Of a stretch of 64,000 bases of DNA, positions 44,633 to 54,614 are shown piece by piece. Source of the stretch: Acidobacteriota bacterium (GTDB lineage Bacteria > Acidobacteriota > Terriglobia > Bryobacterales > Bryobacteraceae); the NCBI GenBank assembly GCA_025350695.1, contig JANXXI010000062.1, forward strand, positions 1-64,000, read 5' to 3'. Position numbers and translations under genes: made by a program. Positions within the stretch are counted from its first letter, which is position 1. Every line of letters starts with the position of its first letter. The notes under the pieces were generated by a model. It ran no database searches and was not told the origin of the DNA. It saw nothing but the letters and a program-made list of their open reading frames with translations.

Positions 44633-44995
44633 TTAATGCGAGCCGATACGATATCCGGACCAAGCGGCAAGAAGGCCGCCGATGTTGCTTGCGGCGATGT
44701 AGGCCAGAGCGTGTACGGTTGCGCCCTGTCGAAACAGCGCGATGGTTTCCCAGCCATAGGCTGAGAACGTGGTAAAGCCGCCTAAAAATCCCGTGATGAG
44801 AACGATTCGTAGAGTCTCCTGATCCGGGCGTTTGAAGAATATGGCCCCAAGTAGGCCGATGGCGAAACAGCCGGCGATGTTAACTGCGAGAGTACCGAAA
44901 GGCATGCGAACATCAAGAGAGTTGCCCCACGTCGAGATGAGATAACGGCACAGGCTGCCCAATCCACCGGCTAGAACAATTCCAAAAATTTGCAT
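44633..44995 (-). CDS. crcB: Fluoride ion channel CrcB/FluC
   Basis: A 120-residue membrane protein with four helices. Family blocks are present: GGLGSLCRYLIS, FGTLAVNIAGCFAIGLL, and LITGFLGGFTTFSAYGWET, which contains the conserved G-F-x-G-G-x-T-T-F-S-A motif lining the fluoride pore. It forms dual-topology dimers that export fluoride. No fluoride riboswitch is visible in the 13 bp before the upstream pseudogene. Confidence 0.95.
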   Translation of the reverse strand: MQIFGIVLAGGLGSLCRYLISTWGNSLDVRMPFGTLAVNIAGCFAIGLLGAIFFKRPDQETLRIVLITGFLGGFTTFSAYGWETIALFRQGATVHALAYIAASNIGGLLAAWSGYRIGSH

Positions 44996-45008
44996 TGTGA
45001 GCTGGACG

Positions 45009-45820
45009 TTAGTTCAGTACTTGATCGAGGGTAGTGGCCGTTAGGATTCTGGTCATCCATATTTCCAACTGGGCCGATGTCGCGGAGTTGATTTTTTCTT
45101 CGGATGAAGCTAGGAGCGGACCGAACTTTTGGCGCAGGGTTAAAAGTAGGAATCGAGCTTCGCCCTTTTCTACACCCTCAGTGAGGCCTTTCTCATGAAG
45201 TCTGCGGAAGAAGGTATCTTCCATCGGGTCGATCAGCAAGCTCATGTCTTCCACTCCTTCAATTACAGTATCTCCCAAATTTCGATTTGCCGAAAGGATT
45301 AAGAGTAACTTGGCGGCCCGCATCCGCTGCTCCGGTTCCAGTGGCTTCAGTCGATCCAAATTCTTCGCAGGGTTTGCTCGGGGTCGGCATGCCGGTTGAG
45401 GATGGCAAGAATAACGTCTCCTATCTTTTCACTGGACAAAAGCTCTTCGGCGTCTGGATAGGTCGATCATCTCAACGGTGTCCGCCAAACGAGGCTCTGG
45501 TTGATCGATCGCCATTGGCATTCGCATAGCCTCACGGCCCATACAGAGCACTACTTGTTTTGGAATAAGGCCATACCTCTTCCGAATGCCGCCAAGTAGT
45601 CAAGCATTCTCCAAATCAATTCCAAGTCGTTATGACTTTGAAATTCGATGTGGAAGAGTAAGCCGTTGGTTAAACGGCAAACGAAATCAGCACGAAGCGT
45701 CTTGGTTTCGGGAAGTTTAACGTTCAGCCATTCAGCGGGAGCAGCCCCTGCGAACTTCTCAGTCAAACTTGTGCCGACTGACTGAAAGAGTTCTTTAAGC
45801 GCGACGCCGAAGTTCTGCAT
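45009..45820 (-). pseudogene. Rpn/PD-(D/E)XK transposase-like nuclease, frameshifted
   Basis: Three fragments of one gene of the Rpn family (PD-(D/E)XK nuclease, putative transposase). The N-terminal part (45551-45820) holds LPETKTLRADFVCRLTNG and LLFHIEFQSHNDLEL with the Asp and E-x-Q active-site positions. The middle (about 45360-45550) reads QVVLCMGREAMRMPMAIDQP and EELLSSEKIGDVILAIL only with frame changes, and a stop codon sits after ALFQNK. The C-terminal part (45009-45359) holds LDRLKPLEPEQRMRAAKLLL and EGVEKGEARFLLLTLRQKFG. Several lesions are present, so it is a pseudogene. Confidence 0.8.
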
Positions 45821-45878
45821 CCATCGACAAGCTAGCAGGTTTCCTCGAACGCCGCGCGTTGCTTTTGTTTTACGAATG

Positions 45879-48467
45879 CTACTTAATAGCGATGGTGACG
45901 TTGGCTTGCGTGTTGCCTGTCCCCATGGTGATTACTAAGGGAACGGCGGCCCCCACAGTCGCAGTTGGTGGGACTTGGATGTTGACTTGGATAACGCCCG
46001 CCACCAACCCTGGGGCAGCGCCGGCATAAACCACATTGGCATTTAACGTTCCGATTCTAGCCGTGACTCCCGCCACCGGCTTGGGGAGTGGCGCAACGGC
46101 AAGTTTAGCGTCCACGCCCACAGGCGTGGTGGCGCCTTCACCAGTCGCGAATACTTGGATGACGGAGTTGCGCGCGGCCGCATTACCGGCGCCATTTACC
46201 GTGAAATCCTGGTTGAGTACTGCTCCTTGCCCCTTCCCCGTTTGGTCAAGGGTAAAGATCGCCGGCAGTACCGCCGCCACCGGAATCGTTAACTCGTTCG
46301 AGGTTGAGCCAAGGTACTGAACAGAAACCTTGGTGCTTGTTTTTCCCGCAACAGAGTAGGGCACAACCGCGCTGGCCTGTGTCGCGCTTGCATAAATCAT
46401 TGCGCCAGGAACACCATCGAACAATACCTGCGATGTTTTCAGGTCCTTGGTCAGCGATTTGCCGTCTTCCGTCAATTGGGCCGTGGTCAGTTGCTGCGGC
46501 CCGAGAAAAATCCCAAAAACAGTGACGATCAATCCGGGGGAAACGCCGCCGCCGACGTAGTTTGCGGCATTGACAACACCATTGGCGGAAATAATTGGGA
46601 ATGCGGCGGCCTGAGTCACGGTGAAGGTTTCCGAACCAACTTTGATGGTTCCAGTCCGGATTTCTGTCGTCTGGTTTGCTGCTACTACATAGTCGACGGC
46701 GCCGCTGCCGTTCACGCTTGAGAATGCCGAGAAAGTTAGCCAGGCGGGTCCTGAAACAGGTTGCCAACTACAGCCTTGCGATCCCTGCACGTTGAGCCGT
46801 CCGGTGGTAGCCGCGGCCGTCACGGATGCTGAAGTGGGGCTTAGCGTTAAACTGCAGTTGCCCCCTGATTGCGTCAAGGTGAAAACTTGCCCGTTGATGT
46901 TAATTGTTGCGGACCGAATGGCTGCTCCCGAATTGACGCTTACCGCGTAGTCGACCTGTCCATTACCGGTTCCCGATTGAGAACCGGTCAACGTCACCCA
47001 AGTCGCCGAACTGCGGGCTGTCCATGCACAGATTGTGGCTACTGCGATCGATCCGCTAGCGCCTGAGGTTGGCGCCGATGCGTTCGCCGGGCTGATTGCC
47101 ACTGAGCAGTTTTGGCCCGGCTGGGTTACGGCCACCGTGCGATTGTTGATCAGAATATTTCCCGCCCGTGTGGTTGCATTGGGATTGGCGGCGACTGCGA
47201 AAGTTATCGAACCATCGCCGACTCCGATTGCGGCGCTTTGAAACGTGATCCACGGAACGCTGGAAGTTGCGGACCAGTTGCACCCTAGGGGCGCGGTGAT
47301 GTCAATATTGCCCGATCCGCCTTCCGCTGGTGCGCTAAATGCGCTGAGCGATAACGCCACACTGCACGCCGACGCCGCTTGGCTAAGCGTGAAGAAACTG
47401 TTTCCGATTGAGATGGAGGCGGATCGCACTTGCGCCGTTGGATTGGCGATCGCGTTCCAGGCTACCTGTGCGTTCCCCGTTCCGCTTGTTGCCGATGAGA
47501 CGGCTAACCAATCGGCATTCGAGCTGGCCTGCCACGTGCAAGCCGTCGTCAAATTGAAAGTCCCTGAACCTCCGGTGGACGCCACGGTACCCGATGCGGG
47601 GCTCATTTGATAAACGCAATTTCCACCGTTCTGTTGTAGCGTGAACGTCACATCCCCAACTGAGATGTGAGCCACGCGATCATTCGGCGTGTTGTTTATC
47701 GCAGCGGACCAGGCAATTGTTCCGTTGCCGGTCCCAGAGCCGCCAGATGAAATTGTGAGCCAGGATGCATCGCTTAACGCTGTGCGGCTGCAACTGGAAC
47801 TAGTGGCGGTAATTGTAATCGAACCGGTATTGGCGGACGCTGTAATTGTTTGAGACGACGGAACCAGCGTGAAGCCGCAGGCGGCCGATTGGGTAACATT
47901 GAACGTAGCGGTCCCCACCTGGATTGATGCAGTTCTTGAGGCAGGCGTTGGATTCGCATCGTAGTTATATCCGATCGAGGCCGTTCCGGAACCAATTGAG
48001 TCAGCTGGCCGCAGCCAGGGGTCGCTAGACGATGCCGTCCAATTACAACCGGTAGGCGCGTTCAAGGTGATCGTCCCCGAACCAGCCGCATTGCCAACGT
48101 TTGCGCTGCCAGGGCTGACATTGTAGGAACACGTGACGCCCTGTTGGGTAACCGTGAATTGTGTTATTCCATTTACAGTGACGGCGCCTGTTCGGCTCTG
48201 TGAGCTAGGATTAGCCGCAACGGTAATTCCGAAGGTGGAGGGGTTTGAAGTTCCACCACCGAATGAGATGGTGATCCACGGCACATCGGCCGTGGCCGCT
48301 TTCAGGCAATTGGTTGGCGTGCCCGAAGCCGAGAAGGTTAGGTTGTCCCCTTGGGCTTTTGCCGTGGCCGAACTTGGGCTCAAACTTACGGATGTGCAGG
48401 TTTGTCCAAGGACCCCTTGACCGGCAAGGCACACGGCGACTGCGGCAAAAATCACGCGAAAAGACAT
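45879..48467 (-). CDS. Secreted BACON-repeat protein with Solibacter-type C-terminal domain
   Basis: An 862-residue exported protein. After the signal (VIFAAVAVCLAGQGVLG) there are seven tandem BACON-like Ig repeats of about 84 residues, each ending in F-x-V-T-Q-x and each with two cysteines (C-x-x-x-x-S-P start and a central C-x-W). The final ~230 residues match the C-terminal domain described as 'Solibacter uncharacterized' (ANGVVNAANYVGGGVSPGLI, VNIQVP near the end). BACON repeats bind carbohydrates or act as spacers. The start at 48467 is chosen because it gives the signal peptide; upstream 293 bp has only spurious frames. Confidence 0.88.
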   Translation of the reverse strand: MSFRVIFAAVAVCLAGQGVLGQTCTSVSLSPSSATAKAQGDNLTFSASGTPTNCLKAATADVPWITISFGGGTSNPSTFGITVAANPSSQSRTGAVTVNGITQFTVTQQGVTCSYNVSPGSANVGNAAGSGTITLNAPTGCNWTASSSDPWLRPADSIGSGTASIGYNYDANPTPASRTASIQVGTATFNVTQSAACGFTLVPSSQTITASANTGSITITATSSSCSRTALSDASWLTISSGGSGTGNGTIAWSAAINNTPNDRVAHISVGDVTFTLQQNGGNCVYQMSPASGTVASTGGSGTFNLTTACTWQASSNADWLAVSSATSGTGNAQVAWNAIANPTAQVRSASISIGNSFFTLSQAASACSVALSLSAFSAPAEGGSGNIDITAPLGCNWSATSSVPWITFQSAAIGVGDGSITFAVAANPNATTRAGNILINNRTVAVTQPGQNCSVAISPANASAPTSGASGSIAVATICAWTARSSATWVTLTGSQSGTGNGQVDYAVSVNSGAAIRSATININGQVFTLTQSGGNCSLTLSPTSASVTAAATTGRLNVQGSQGCSWQPVSGPAWLTFSAFSSVNGSGAVDYVVAANQTTEIRTGTIKVGSETFTVTQAAAFPIISANGVVNAANYVGGGVSPGLIVTVFGIFLGPQQLTTAQLTEDGKSLTKDLKTSQVLFDGVPGAMIYASATQASAVVPYSVAGKTSTKVSVQYLGSTSNELTIPVAAVLPAIFTLDQTGKGQGAVLNQDFTVNGAGNAAARNSVIQVFATGEGATTPVGVDAKLAVAPLPKPVAGVTARIGTLNANVVYAGAAPGLVAGVIQVNIQVPPTATVGAAVPLVITMGTGNTQANVTIAIK

Positions 48468-48760
48468 AAGGACATTAAAACACTCTTTGTGGCGGGAAGT
48501 TGCGATTTTAGCTGTCGATTTGTCCGGCGAAGCGCCTGTAAAGAAATACAAAATAGCCGATAACCTCACCGAAAGCTGCTGAGCCGTACTTGAAGGAAGG
48601 TGCGTCGGAAAAATCGTGGGGCCGTAGCCATCATCAATCACGTGAAAACTGTAAAACAGCAGAGCGATGTTATCCGGCCACTGATCCCGCCGAAACGAGC
48701 ATAGCCGAAATTGTATCCGGAATAGGATTAGGATAATGTTTGCGAGGTACAATCGACTTC

Positions 48761-49675
48761 ATGACACTTTCCAGACGGCATCTACTACTTGGCGCAACGC
48801 TGGCGCCACTGACGGGACGTCTTTCGGCGCTTGAACTTTCCAAAATAAGGCTTGGCGTTACAACGGACGAAATAGACGAAGACGCACTTACGGCCGTGAA
48901 GTTTCTGCGTGAGTTCAATCTTGGTTGGGCGGAAGTGCGCAACGTTTGGGGAAAGTACAATACTGAGCAACCAATGGATAAGATTCAGGAGCTGCGCAAG
49001 ATCTTCGATGAGAACCATATAAGGCTTTCCATACTTGGCACGGGCTTTTTCAAGGTTCCACTACCGCCCGAAACTCCTGAGGGCAATAAAGCGTTAGACA
49101 AGCAGTGGCAACTGTTGGATCGAGCGATGGAGCGGGCGAAGATCATGGGCACGGATCAACTGCGCGTATTCGGATTCACTTATAAGAACGGTGAGACGCC
49201 GGGCAAGGCCAATTATCCGCGCATTTATGAGCTGCTTCAGCAAGCTTCGAAAATCGCCGGCGCGAAGGGAATTCGTCTGGCGATGGAGAACGTCAATACT
49301 AGCTATGTTTGGTCAAGCAAGGAAACGGCTGATGTCTTGAAGCACGTGGAAGACGATAATTTCGGACTGACGTGGGATCCGAACAACGCGGCGCAGACGG
49401 GGGAGAAGAGTTATCCGGATGGTTACAAGCGCTTGGATGCGGCCCGCATCTTCCACGTTCATCTACGCGACTTTAAGAAGATGCCCGACGGCAAAGTGGA
49501 TTGGTGCGCCGTTGGCGATGGAGAGATGGATAACGTAGGACAAATCCGTTCGCTGTTGAAGGACGGTTATAAGGGCGCATTCACTCTCGAAACGCACTAC
49601 AAGAGCCCACAAGGAAAGGCGCACGCTAGCCGCACTTCACTGACCGCACTATTAAAAGTCATCGAAAAAGTCTGA
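48761..49675 (+). CDS. Tat-exported sugar phosphate isomerase/epimerase (AP endonuclease 2-like TIM barrel)
   Basis: A 304-residue protein with a Tat-type N-terminus (MTLSRRHLLLGATLAPLTG) and a xylose-isomerase-like TIM barrel. Metal-binding positions are visible as E in LAMENVNTS, D in GLTWDPNNAA, H in IFHVHLRDF and E in FTLETHY. The family acts on sugars or their derivatives, for example keto-sugar epimerisation. The start at 48761 is selected for the Tat motif. Confidence 0.85.
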   Translation: MTLSRRHLLLGATLAPLTGRLSALELSKIRLGVTTDEIDEDALTAVKFLREFNLGWAEVRNVWGKYNTEQPMDKIQELRKIFDENHIRLSILGTGFFKVPLPPETPEGNKALDKQWQLLDRAMERAKIMGTDQLRVFGFTYKNGETPGKANYPRIYELLQQASKIAGAKGIRLAMENVNTSYVWSSKETADVLKHVEDDNFGLTWDPNNAAQTGEKSYPDGYKRLDAARIFHVHLRDFKKMPDGKVDWCAVGDGEMDNVGQIRSLLKDGYKGAFTLETHYKSPQGKAHASRTSLTALLKVIEKV

Positions 49676-49727
49676 GTCAAACAAGCCTCATACGTAGCGC
49701 CTTTGACGAAGATATAATATAGGCGAC

Positions 49728-52394
49728 ATGTCACGCCCCACTGTGATCGCATTCGCCTTGGCGTCAATTACGGCGCATTTGCGCGCGGCAGAAATTCCTA
49801 AGCCGGTTGCGGAGATTTTTTCCGCGCAATGCGGAGAGTGTCACTCGGAAAAAGCTAAGACTTCCGGTTTCTCGGTTGCTACGGCGACGTCTGTGAGGCA
49901 GGGTGGAAATAAGCACGGTCAAGCCATCGTCGCGGGGCACCCGGAATTAAGTCCACTGGTGAAAATGATCAAGGGCGAAATGGCGCCCAAGATGCCGATG
50001 GGCCGCGAGCTGTCCAAGGCGGAAATCGGCCGCATTGAAGCTTGGATCGCAGCGATGCCGGCTGAATCCGCCGAAAAGAAGACAGACTGGCGTTGGCCCT
50101 TTGAAAAGCCCGCTCGCACCACTCCACCTGCTGTCAAGAATGCGGCGTGGATTCAGAATCCGATCGACGCCTTTGTGATGTCAAAGCTTGAGCAGGAGAG
50201 CATCACCCCTGCGCCAATCGCAAACAAGCGAACACTTGCCCGGCGCGTGTACCTGGATTTGATTGGCCTGCCTCCCACCCCGGAAGATCTCAACGCTTTC
50301 TTAGCTGACAATTCAAGAGACGCCTACGAAAAGATGGTGGACCGCCTGCTCTCCGACAAACGCCACGGCGAGCGTTGGGGCCGGCACTGGCTTGATCTTG
50401 CCCGCTATGGGGAAACGTCCGGCTTAGAGGGAGACGGCGCCATTGGCAATGCTTGGCGCTATCGCGACTGGGTCATCGACGCGTTCAATAAGAACATGCC
50501 GTTCGATACTTTCGTTATTAAGCAGATTGGCGGAGGCGATGAACATTCGCAAACCCGCAATAACTACCAGCCCGATCCGCAGGGCTACGTGCCCACGGGC
50601 TTCCTTCGTGTGGCCCCGTGGGACCGGTCAAACCTGGTTGCCGCCGATGTCCGGCAAAACTATATGAGCGAGGTGACTACTGTTACTTCCTCCATTTTCC
50701 TTGGCCTGACAATGGGTTGTGCCCGCTGCCACGATCACAAGTACGATCCGATTCCACAAAAAGACTACTACCGGCTGCAGGCGTTCTTCCAAGCAACCTC
50801 GGCGGGCGGCAGAGGGCTTGATGTTCCCTTCAAGGATCAGGAATTTGCCGCAAAGGCAAAAGCAAAGATCGCCGACTATCAGAGCAAACTGAAGGATGGT
50901 CCGGAGAAGCAGGAACTCGACAAATTTGAAAAAGAACTTCTCGCGAAGCTGATCGCTGTTCGTAAAGAAAGGTCCGCCGGTAAGGAGATAGCTAAGGCCG
51001 ATCTTCGAATGGAGATGAAACTTTCTCCGTTGCGGATTTTTTCTGAAGCGGAACGGCAACGTTATAACGATACTTTGGAGGACGCGAACCGGACGCAGGA
51101 CCAAGAGGAACAGCAGAAACTGGATGCCCTTGAAGCTGTGTTGCTTGAGAAATTGAAGCAAGCTTATGCCGCGCCGGATTTTGATGCTGCGAAGCGATTT
51201 GAAACGCTTGCCATCGAAGACGTTCGCACAGAGGCTACCGCCAAGTATTCCGGCAAATCTATTTTCAGTAAGGAAGAAAAGGCCCGGCATGGCGAATTGT
51301 CGGCAAAATTGGACGTTTATCGGCTGCGTCTCGGCCGTTGGAACACGAGTGTGCTTGGCGTGGAGGTGGCTCCGGGGCCGCCTAACGGTCCGGATATTGC
51401 TCCGACGCGAGTGCTGATTCGTGGCGACTATCGCCAGCCAGGCGACGCTGTAGAACCGGGTTTCCCGTCGGCCGTCACGGGACATCAAAAGCCTGCGGAG
51501 ATCATCACTGACCGATACCGGCAATTCCCGACTCGCGGGCTCCGCTTGACCCTTGCCAAGTGGATCGCTAGCAAAGAGAATCCGCTAACCGCTCGTGTTT
51601 GGATTAACCGCATGTGGCAGTATCACTTCGGGCAAGGAATTGTTCGAACGACTAGTGACTTCGGCAAGAACGGGGACAAACCATCTCATCCTGAATTGTT
51701 GGATTATCTGGCGAATCGTTTTATGGATGAGGGTTGGGACGTGAAGGCGATGCACAAGCTAATGGTGATGTCGGCCACCTACCGCCAAGCGGCGGATCAT
51801 CCCGTGCTGAAGGAATACGCGAAGGATCCGGGTAATCGTCTATTGTGGAAGTACAATCGCCGCCGGCTGGAAGCGGAGGCTTTGCGCGATAGCATCCTGC
51901 AAGCTAGCGGCCGGCTGAATTTGGAAATGGGTGGGCCGAGTGTGTTTCCTCCACTACCGGCCGATCTAGCTGATTTCGCCCGCTACGGACGATCTGGCGG
52001 ATTAATGTGGGAGCCGAACGAGAAGGACGAGGATGCCCGGCGCCGGTCGGTCTACATTTTCCAACGCCGCTCATTGCCCCTGCCGATGATGGCCAGTTTC
52101 GACGCTATCGTCTTCAGTGAATCTTGCGACCGTCGAAGCACCACCACAACGCCGCTACAGGCGCTAGCGATGATGAACGGCTACCTTAGCAACGAAGAGT
52201 CGGCGGAACTGGCCAAGAGAATTGTGAAAGAGACCGGCGATAATGCGCAAAGCCAGATTCGGCGCGCGTTCGAGTTGACTTTGAATCGAGAACCGAACGA
52301 AGCGGAAATGCTACGGTTACAAAAATTCAATGGTGGCCTGGAAGCAGTATGCCGTGTGTTGATGAACTCCAACGAGTTCCTTTATTTGGAGTAG
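49728..52394 (+). CDS. Planctomycete-type cytochrome C/DUF1549/DUF1553 protein
   Basis: An 888-residue exported protein. It has a signal peptide (IAFALASITAHLRA), a PSCyt1-type heme site CGECH (residues ~36-40), a DUF1549 domain opening WIQNPIDAFVMSKLE and containing RRVYLDLIGLPPTPEDLNAF and GERWGRHWLDLARYGET, and a DUF1553 domain at the C-terminus (MWQYHFGQGIVRTTSDFGKN, ESCDRRSTTTTPLQALAMMN). These proteins always pair with a DUF1501 protein, as here. A role in secreted glycan or sulfate-ester breakdown is suggested in the literature only loosely. TATAAT lies ten bases before the ATG (49713-49718). Confidence 0.9.
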   Translation: MSRPTVIAFALASITAHLRAAEIPKPVAEIFSAQCGECHSEKAKTSGFSVATATSVRQGGNKHGQAIVAGHPELSPLVKMIKGEMAPKMPMGRELSKAEIGRIEAWIAAMPAESAEKKTDWRWPFEKPARTTPPAVKNAAWIQNPIDAFVMSKLEQESITPAPIANKRTLARRVYLDLIGLPPTPEDLNAFLADNSRDAYEKMVDRLLSDKRHGERWGRHWLDLARYGETSGLEGDGAIGNAWRYRDWVIDAFNKNMPFDTFVIKQIGGGDEHSQTRNNYQPDPQGYVPTGFLRVAPWDRSNLVAADVRQNYMSEVTTVTSSIFLGLTMGCARCHDHKYDPIPQKDYYRLQAFFQATSAGGRGLDVPFKDQEFAAKAKAKIADYQSKLKDGPEKQELDKFEKELLAKLIAVRKERSAGKEIAKADLRMEMKLSPLRIFSEAERQRYNDTLEDANRTQDQEEQQKLDALEAVLLEKLKQAYAAPDFDAAKRFETLAIEDVRTEATAKYSGKSIFSKEEKARHGELSAKLDVYRLRLGRWNTSVLGVEVAPGPPNGPDIAPTRVLIRGDYRQPGDAVEPGFPSAVTGHQKPAEIITDRYRQFPTRGLRLTLAKWIASKENPLTARVWINRMWQYHFGQGIVRTTSDFGKNGDKPSHPELLDYLANRFMDEGWDVKAMHKLMVMSATYRQAADHPVLKEYAKDPGNRLLWKYNRRRLEAEALRDSILQASGRLNLEMGGPSVFPPLPADLADFARYGRSGGLMWEPNEKDEDARRRSVYIFQRRSLPLPMMASFDAIVFSESCDRRSTTTTPLQALAMMNGYLSNEESAELAKRIVKETGDNAQSQIRRAFELTLNREPNEAEMLRLQKFNGGLEAVCRVLMNSNEFLYLE

Positions 52395-52398
52395 AATC

Positions 52399-53802
52399 AT
52401 GACCAGACGCGACCTTTTGTTGGATTCCTACCTTGGCCTGGGCGGTCTATCACTTGCTGGATTGTTGCAGGCCGAAGAATCTTCCGAACCGCTTGCCCCG
52501 AAGAAACAGCACGTGGCAGGGAAGGCGAAGAATTGCATTTTTTTGTTCATGGAAGGCGGCGTCAGCCAGATGGACTTGTTTGAATACAAGCCCATGTTGC
52601 TGAAGTTCGCTGGGAAACAGATGCCAACGGCAATTCGCACAGTGGGGGAACTTGCCACATTTTCCGCCGCGCCCAACCGTGTCATTCCGCCCTATTGGAA
52701 GTTTGCTCAGCATGGGCAGTCTGGCCGGTGGATGTCCGACTTGCTGCCTAACTTGTCGGGCTGTGTTGACGACATGGCTTTCATCCATGGCATCAAAGTA
52801 GACAACAACAATCATGGGCCGGCTGTGTATCACGCGCTGACGGGTAACCAGTTTCCCGGCAGTGCCTCTATTGGCGCCTGGGTGACTTATGGACTAGGTT
52901 CAGAAAACCGGGACTTACCAGGGTTCGTTGTAATGGGCGACAGGCGAGGGGCGACTATCGGCGGCGCCAGCGTGTGGGGTAACGGATACCTTCCGGCAGC
53001 ATATCAAGGTACGTTGTTTCGCAACGGGGACACACCGATTGTCGATCTGACACCGCGCCCAGGAATGACGGCGTCAAAGCAGCGCGAAGAATTGGACCTG
53101 CTGAATTGGTTCAACTCAAAGCATGCTGCGCAGAGGACGAACACCTCGGAACTCGATGCGCGCATCGCGGCTTACGAGTTGGCGTTCCGGATGCAAAGCA
53201 AAGCTCCCGACCTGGTCGATCTTACCGGCGAAACCGAAGTTACGAAAAAGCTTTACGGTCTGGACGATCCCGTTACGGAGGGCTTCGGCCGGCAATGCTT
53301 GCTGGCTCGGCGCATGGTGGAAAGGGGTGTTCGTTTCGTGAAGTTGCTGCATGGCGCCGGTGGCGATCGCTGGGACGATCATGGAGCGATCAAGGACCGT
53401 CTTCCAGTCCACAGTCAGGAAGTGGACAAGCCTATTGCGGGGCTATTGAAGGATTTGAAATCACGCGGTCTGCTAGACAATACGTTGGTCGTATGGGCGT
53501 CTGAGATGGGGCGCACGCCCTTCGACAACAACATGGTGACGGATAAACCTGGCCGTGATCATAATCAATATGGCTTGGTGGTCTGGATGGCCGGAGGCGG
53601 CGTTAAGCCCGGCGCGACATTCGGTGAGACGGACGAGTTTTCCGTTCGCGCCGCCGGTGACGAGGTTCCGATGAGGGACATCCACGCCACGCTTCTGCGC
53701 TTGATGGGCCTGGACCAAAACCGGCTCACTTATTTACACGCCGGCCGGTACAAGAAATTAACCGATATCGGCGGACGCGTCATCAAAGAGATCATTGCAT
53801 GA
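52399..53802 (+). CDS. DUF1501 (sulfatase-fold) protein
   Basis: A 467-residue protein of the DUF1501 family, which has an alkaline phosphatase/sulfatase-like fold. Landmarks: N-terminal MTRRDLLLDSYLGLGG (Tat-like), IFLFMEGGVSQMDLFEYKP, IHGIKVDNNNHGPAVYHALT, FGRQCLLARRMVERGVRFVK, and DNTLVVWASEMGRTPFDNN. The partner DUF1549/DUF1553 gene ends 4 bp upstream. The next gene overlaps its stop by four bases, so the three are one operon. Confidence 0.9.
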   Translation: MTRRDLLLDSYLGLGGLSLAGLLQAEESSEPLAPKKQHVAGKAKNCIFLFMEGGVSQMDLFEYKPMLLKFAGKQMPTAIRTVGELATFSAAPNRVIPPYWKFAQHGQSGRWMSDLLPNLSGCVDDMAFIHGIKVDNNNHGPAVYHALTGNQFPGSASIGAWVTYGLGSENRDLPGFVVMGDRRGATIGGASVWGNGYLPAAYQGTLFRNGDTPIVDLTPRPGMTASKQREELDLLNWFNSKHAAQRTNTSELDARIAAYELAFRMQSKAPDLVDLTGETEVTKKLYGLDDPVTEGFGRQCLLARRMVERGVRFVKLLHGAGGDRWDDHGAIKDRLPVHSQEVDKPIAGLLKDLKSRGLLDNTLVVWASEMGRTPFDNNMVTDKPGRDHNQYGLVVWMAGGGVKPGATFGETDEFSVRAAGDEVPMRDIHATLLRLMGLDQNRLTYLHAGRYKKLTDIGGRVIKEIIA

Positions 53803-54614
53803 TTCTGTTTTTCCTGGCGGCTGCGCTGCCTGTTATTTGCGTTAAGGACTGCGTCACTGAGGGCCGTAAGAAGCTGGACGAACCAAAGGTGGAAAGCCGA
53901 ATTAACGAAGCGTCAGCCACTCGCAGCCCTTGGATCATTTCCAATGGTGCGAAGATTCTTCGCAATCCGTCGGGCAAGTATTTCTACAATTTGACTTCGG
54001 CGCGAAGCGCTGTCATGGCGGTGGTGGAATCTTTTGTCTTCAGCGCCGATTCGGTGGTTCAGACTTCGAGCGGCGAGACAGGCGATGCCGAGAAAATGAA
54101 AACGTTTATCGCGTCGCTCCCTGCGTCGTCGCTACCTCCAGTAATTGATTTGGTGGTGGTCGATGACGGTTCATCTCAAACGGGTGAAGTAATGAATTTG
54201 CTTGTCCGGCGCAACCTGCTTTTTCGGCCAGTGAAAAAGGCCGATGGCTCGAAGTTCTCCGTGCAGATCGGCACGAAGGATTTTCCGAAGTTGGAAGCTG
54301 CTAATCCAAGCGACTTCGCCATCTTGGTGCGTAAGAAATTAACCGACGAAAAGCGTTCGTTGCGGGTGTATGGCAGCGAAAACGTGATAGCCAGGCTTGA
54401 TTCCGACGGGAAGACCGCACGGCTTCATGTTCTGAATTACGGGCAACGACCTGTTGAAGGCATTAGAATCAGAGTGCGCGGCGTGTACAAAAAGTTGGCG
54501 ATGCAGGCTTTTGGCATTCCAAACGCGAAGGTAGATGAGATCTTGGTGGACGGAAATTTTACCGAATTCAGCATTAACGAATTGCGTCCTTACGCAGTTG
54601 TTGATTTGCGTTAG
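53799..54614 (+). CDS. Secreted protein of unknown function in the DUF1501 operon
   Basis: A 271-residue exported protein (signal ILFFLAAALPVICV). It starts in an ATGA overlap with the DUF1501 gene. The middle (IDLVVVDDGSSQTGEVMNLL) and the C-terminal beta-rich half (VIARLDSDGKTARLHVLNYG, then RPVEGIRIRVRG) do not match any family I know; the latter resembles a small Ig-like or DUF domain. It may be a late partner of the DUF1501/DUF1553 pair. It converges with the dehydratase gene, overlapping by 4 bp. Confidence 0.7.
   Translation: MILFFLAAALPVICVKDCVTEGRKKLDEPKVESRINEASATRSPWIISNGAKILRNPSGKYFYNLTSARSAVMAVVESFVFSADSVVQTSSGETGDAEKMKTFIASLPASSLPPVIDLVVVDDGSSQTGEVMNLLVRRNLLFRPVKKADGSKFSVQIGTKDFPKLEAANPSDFAILVRKKLTDEKRSLRVYGSENVIARLDSDGKTARLHVLNYGQRPVEGIRIRVRGVYKKLAMQAFGIPNAKVDEILVDGNFTEFSINELRPYAVVDLR

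Noticed and set aside
44996-45010. Fluoride riboswitch upstream of crcB
   Set aside because: Only 13 bp separate crcB from the next gene remnant; no aptamer is visible.
45879-48467. Tandem DNA repeat or CRISPR
   Set aside because: The periodicity is of protein domains with diverged DNA; there are no identical repeats or spacers.
48468-48752. N-terminal extension of the BACON protein frame
   Set aside because: It places a long non-signal segment before the signal peptide; ATG 48467 is better.
49713-49718. Perfect TATAAT ten bases before the ATG
   Set aside because: Without a matching -35 and with such a short leader it is not reported as a promoter; a leaderless transcript is possible.
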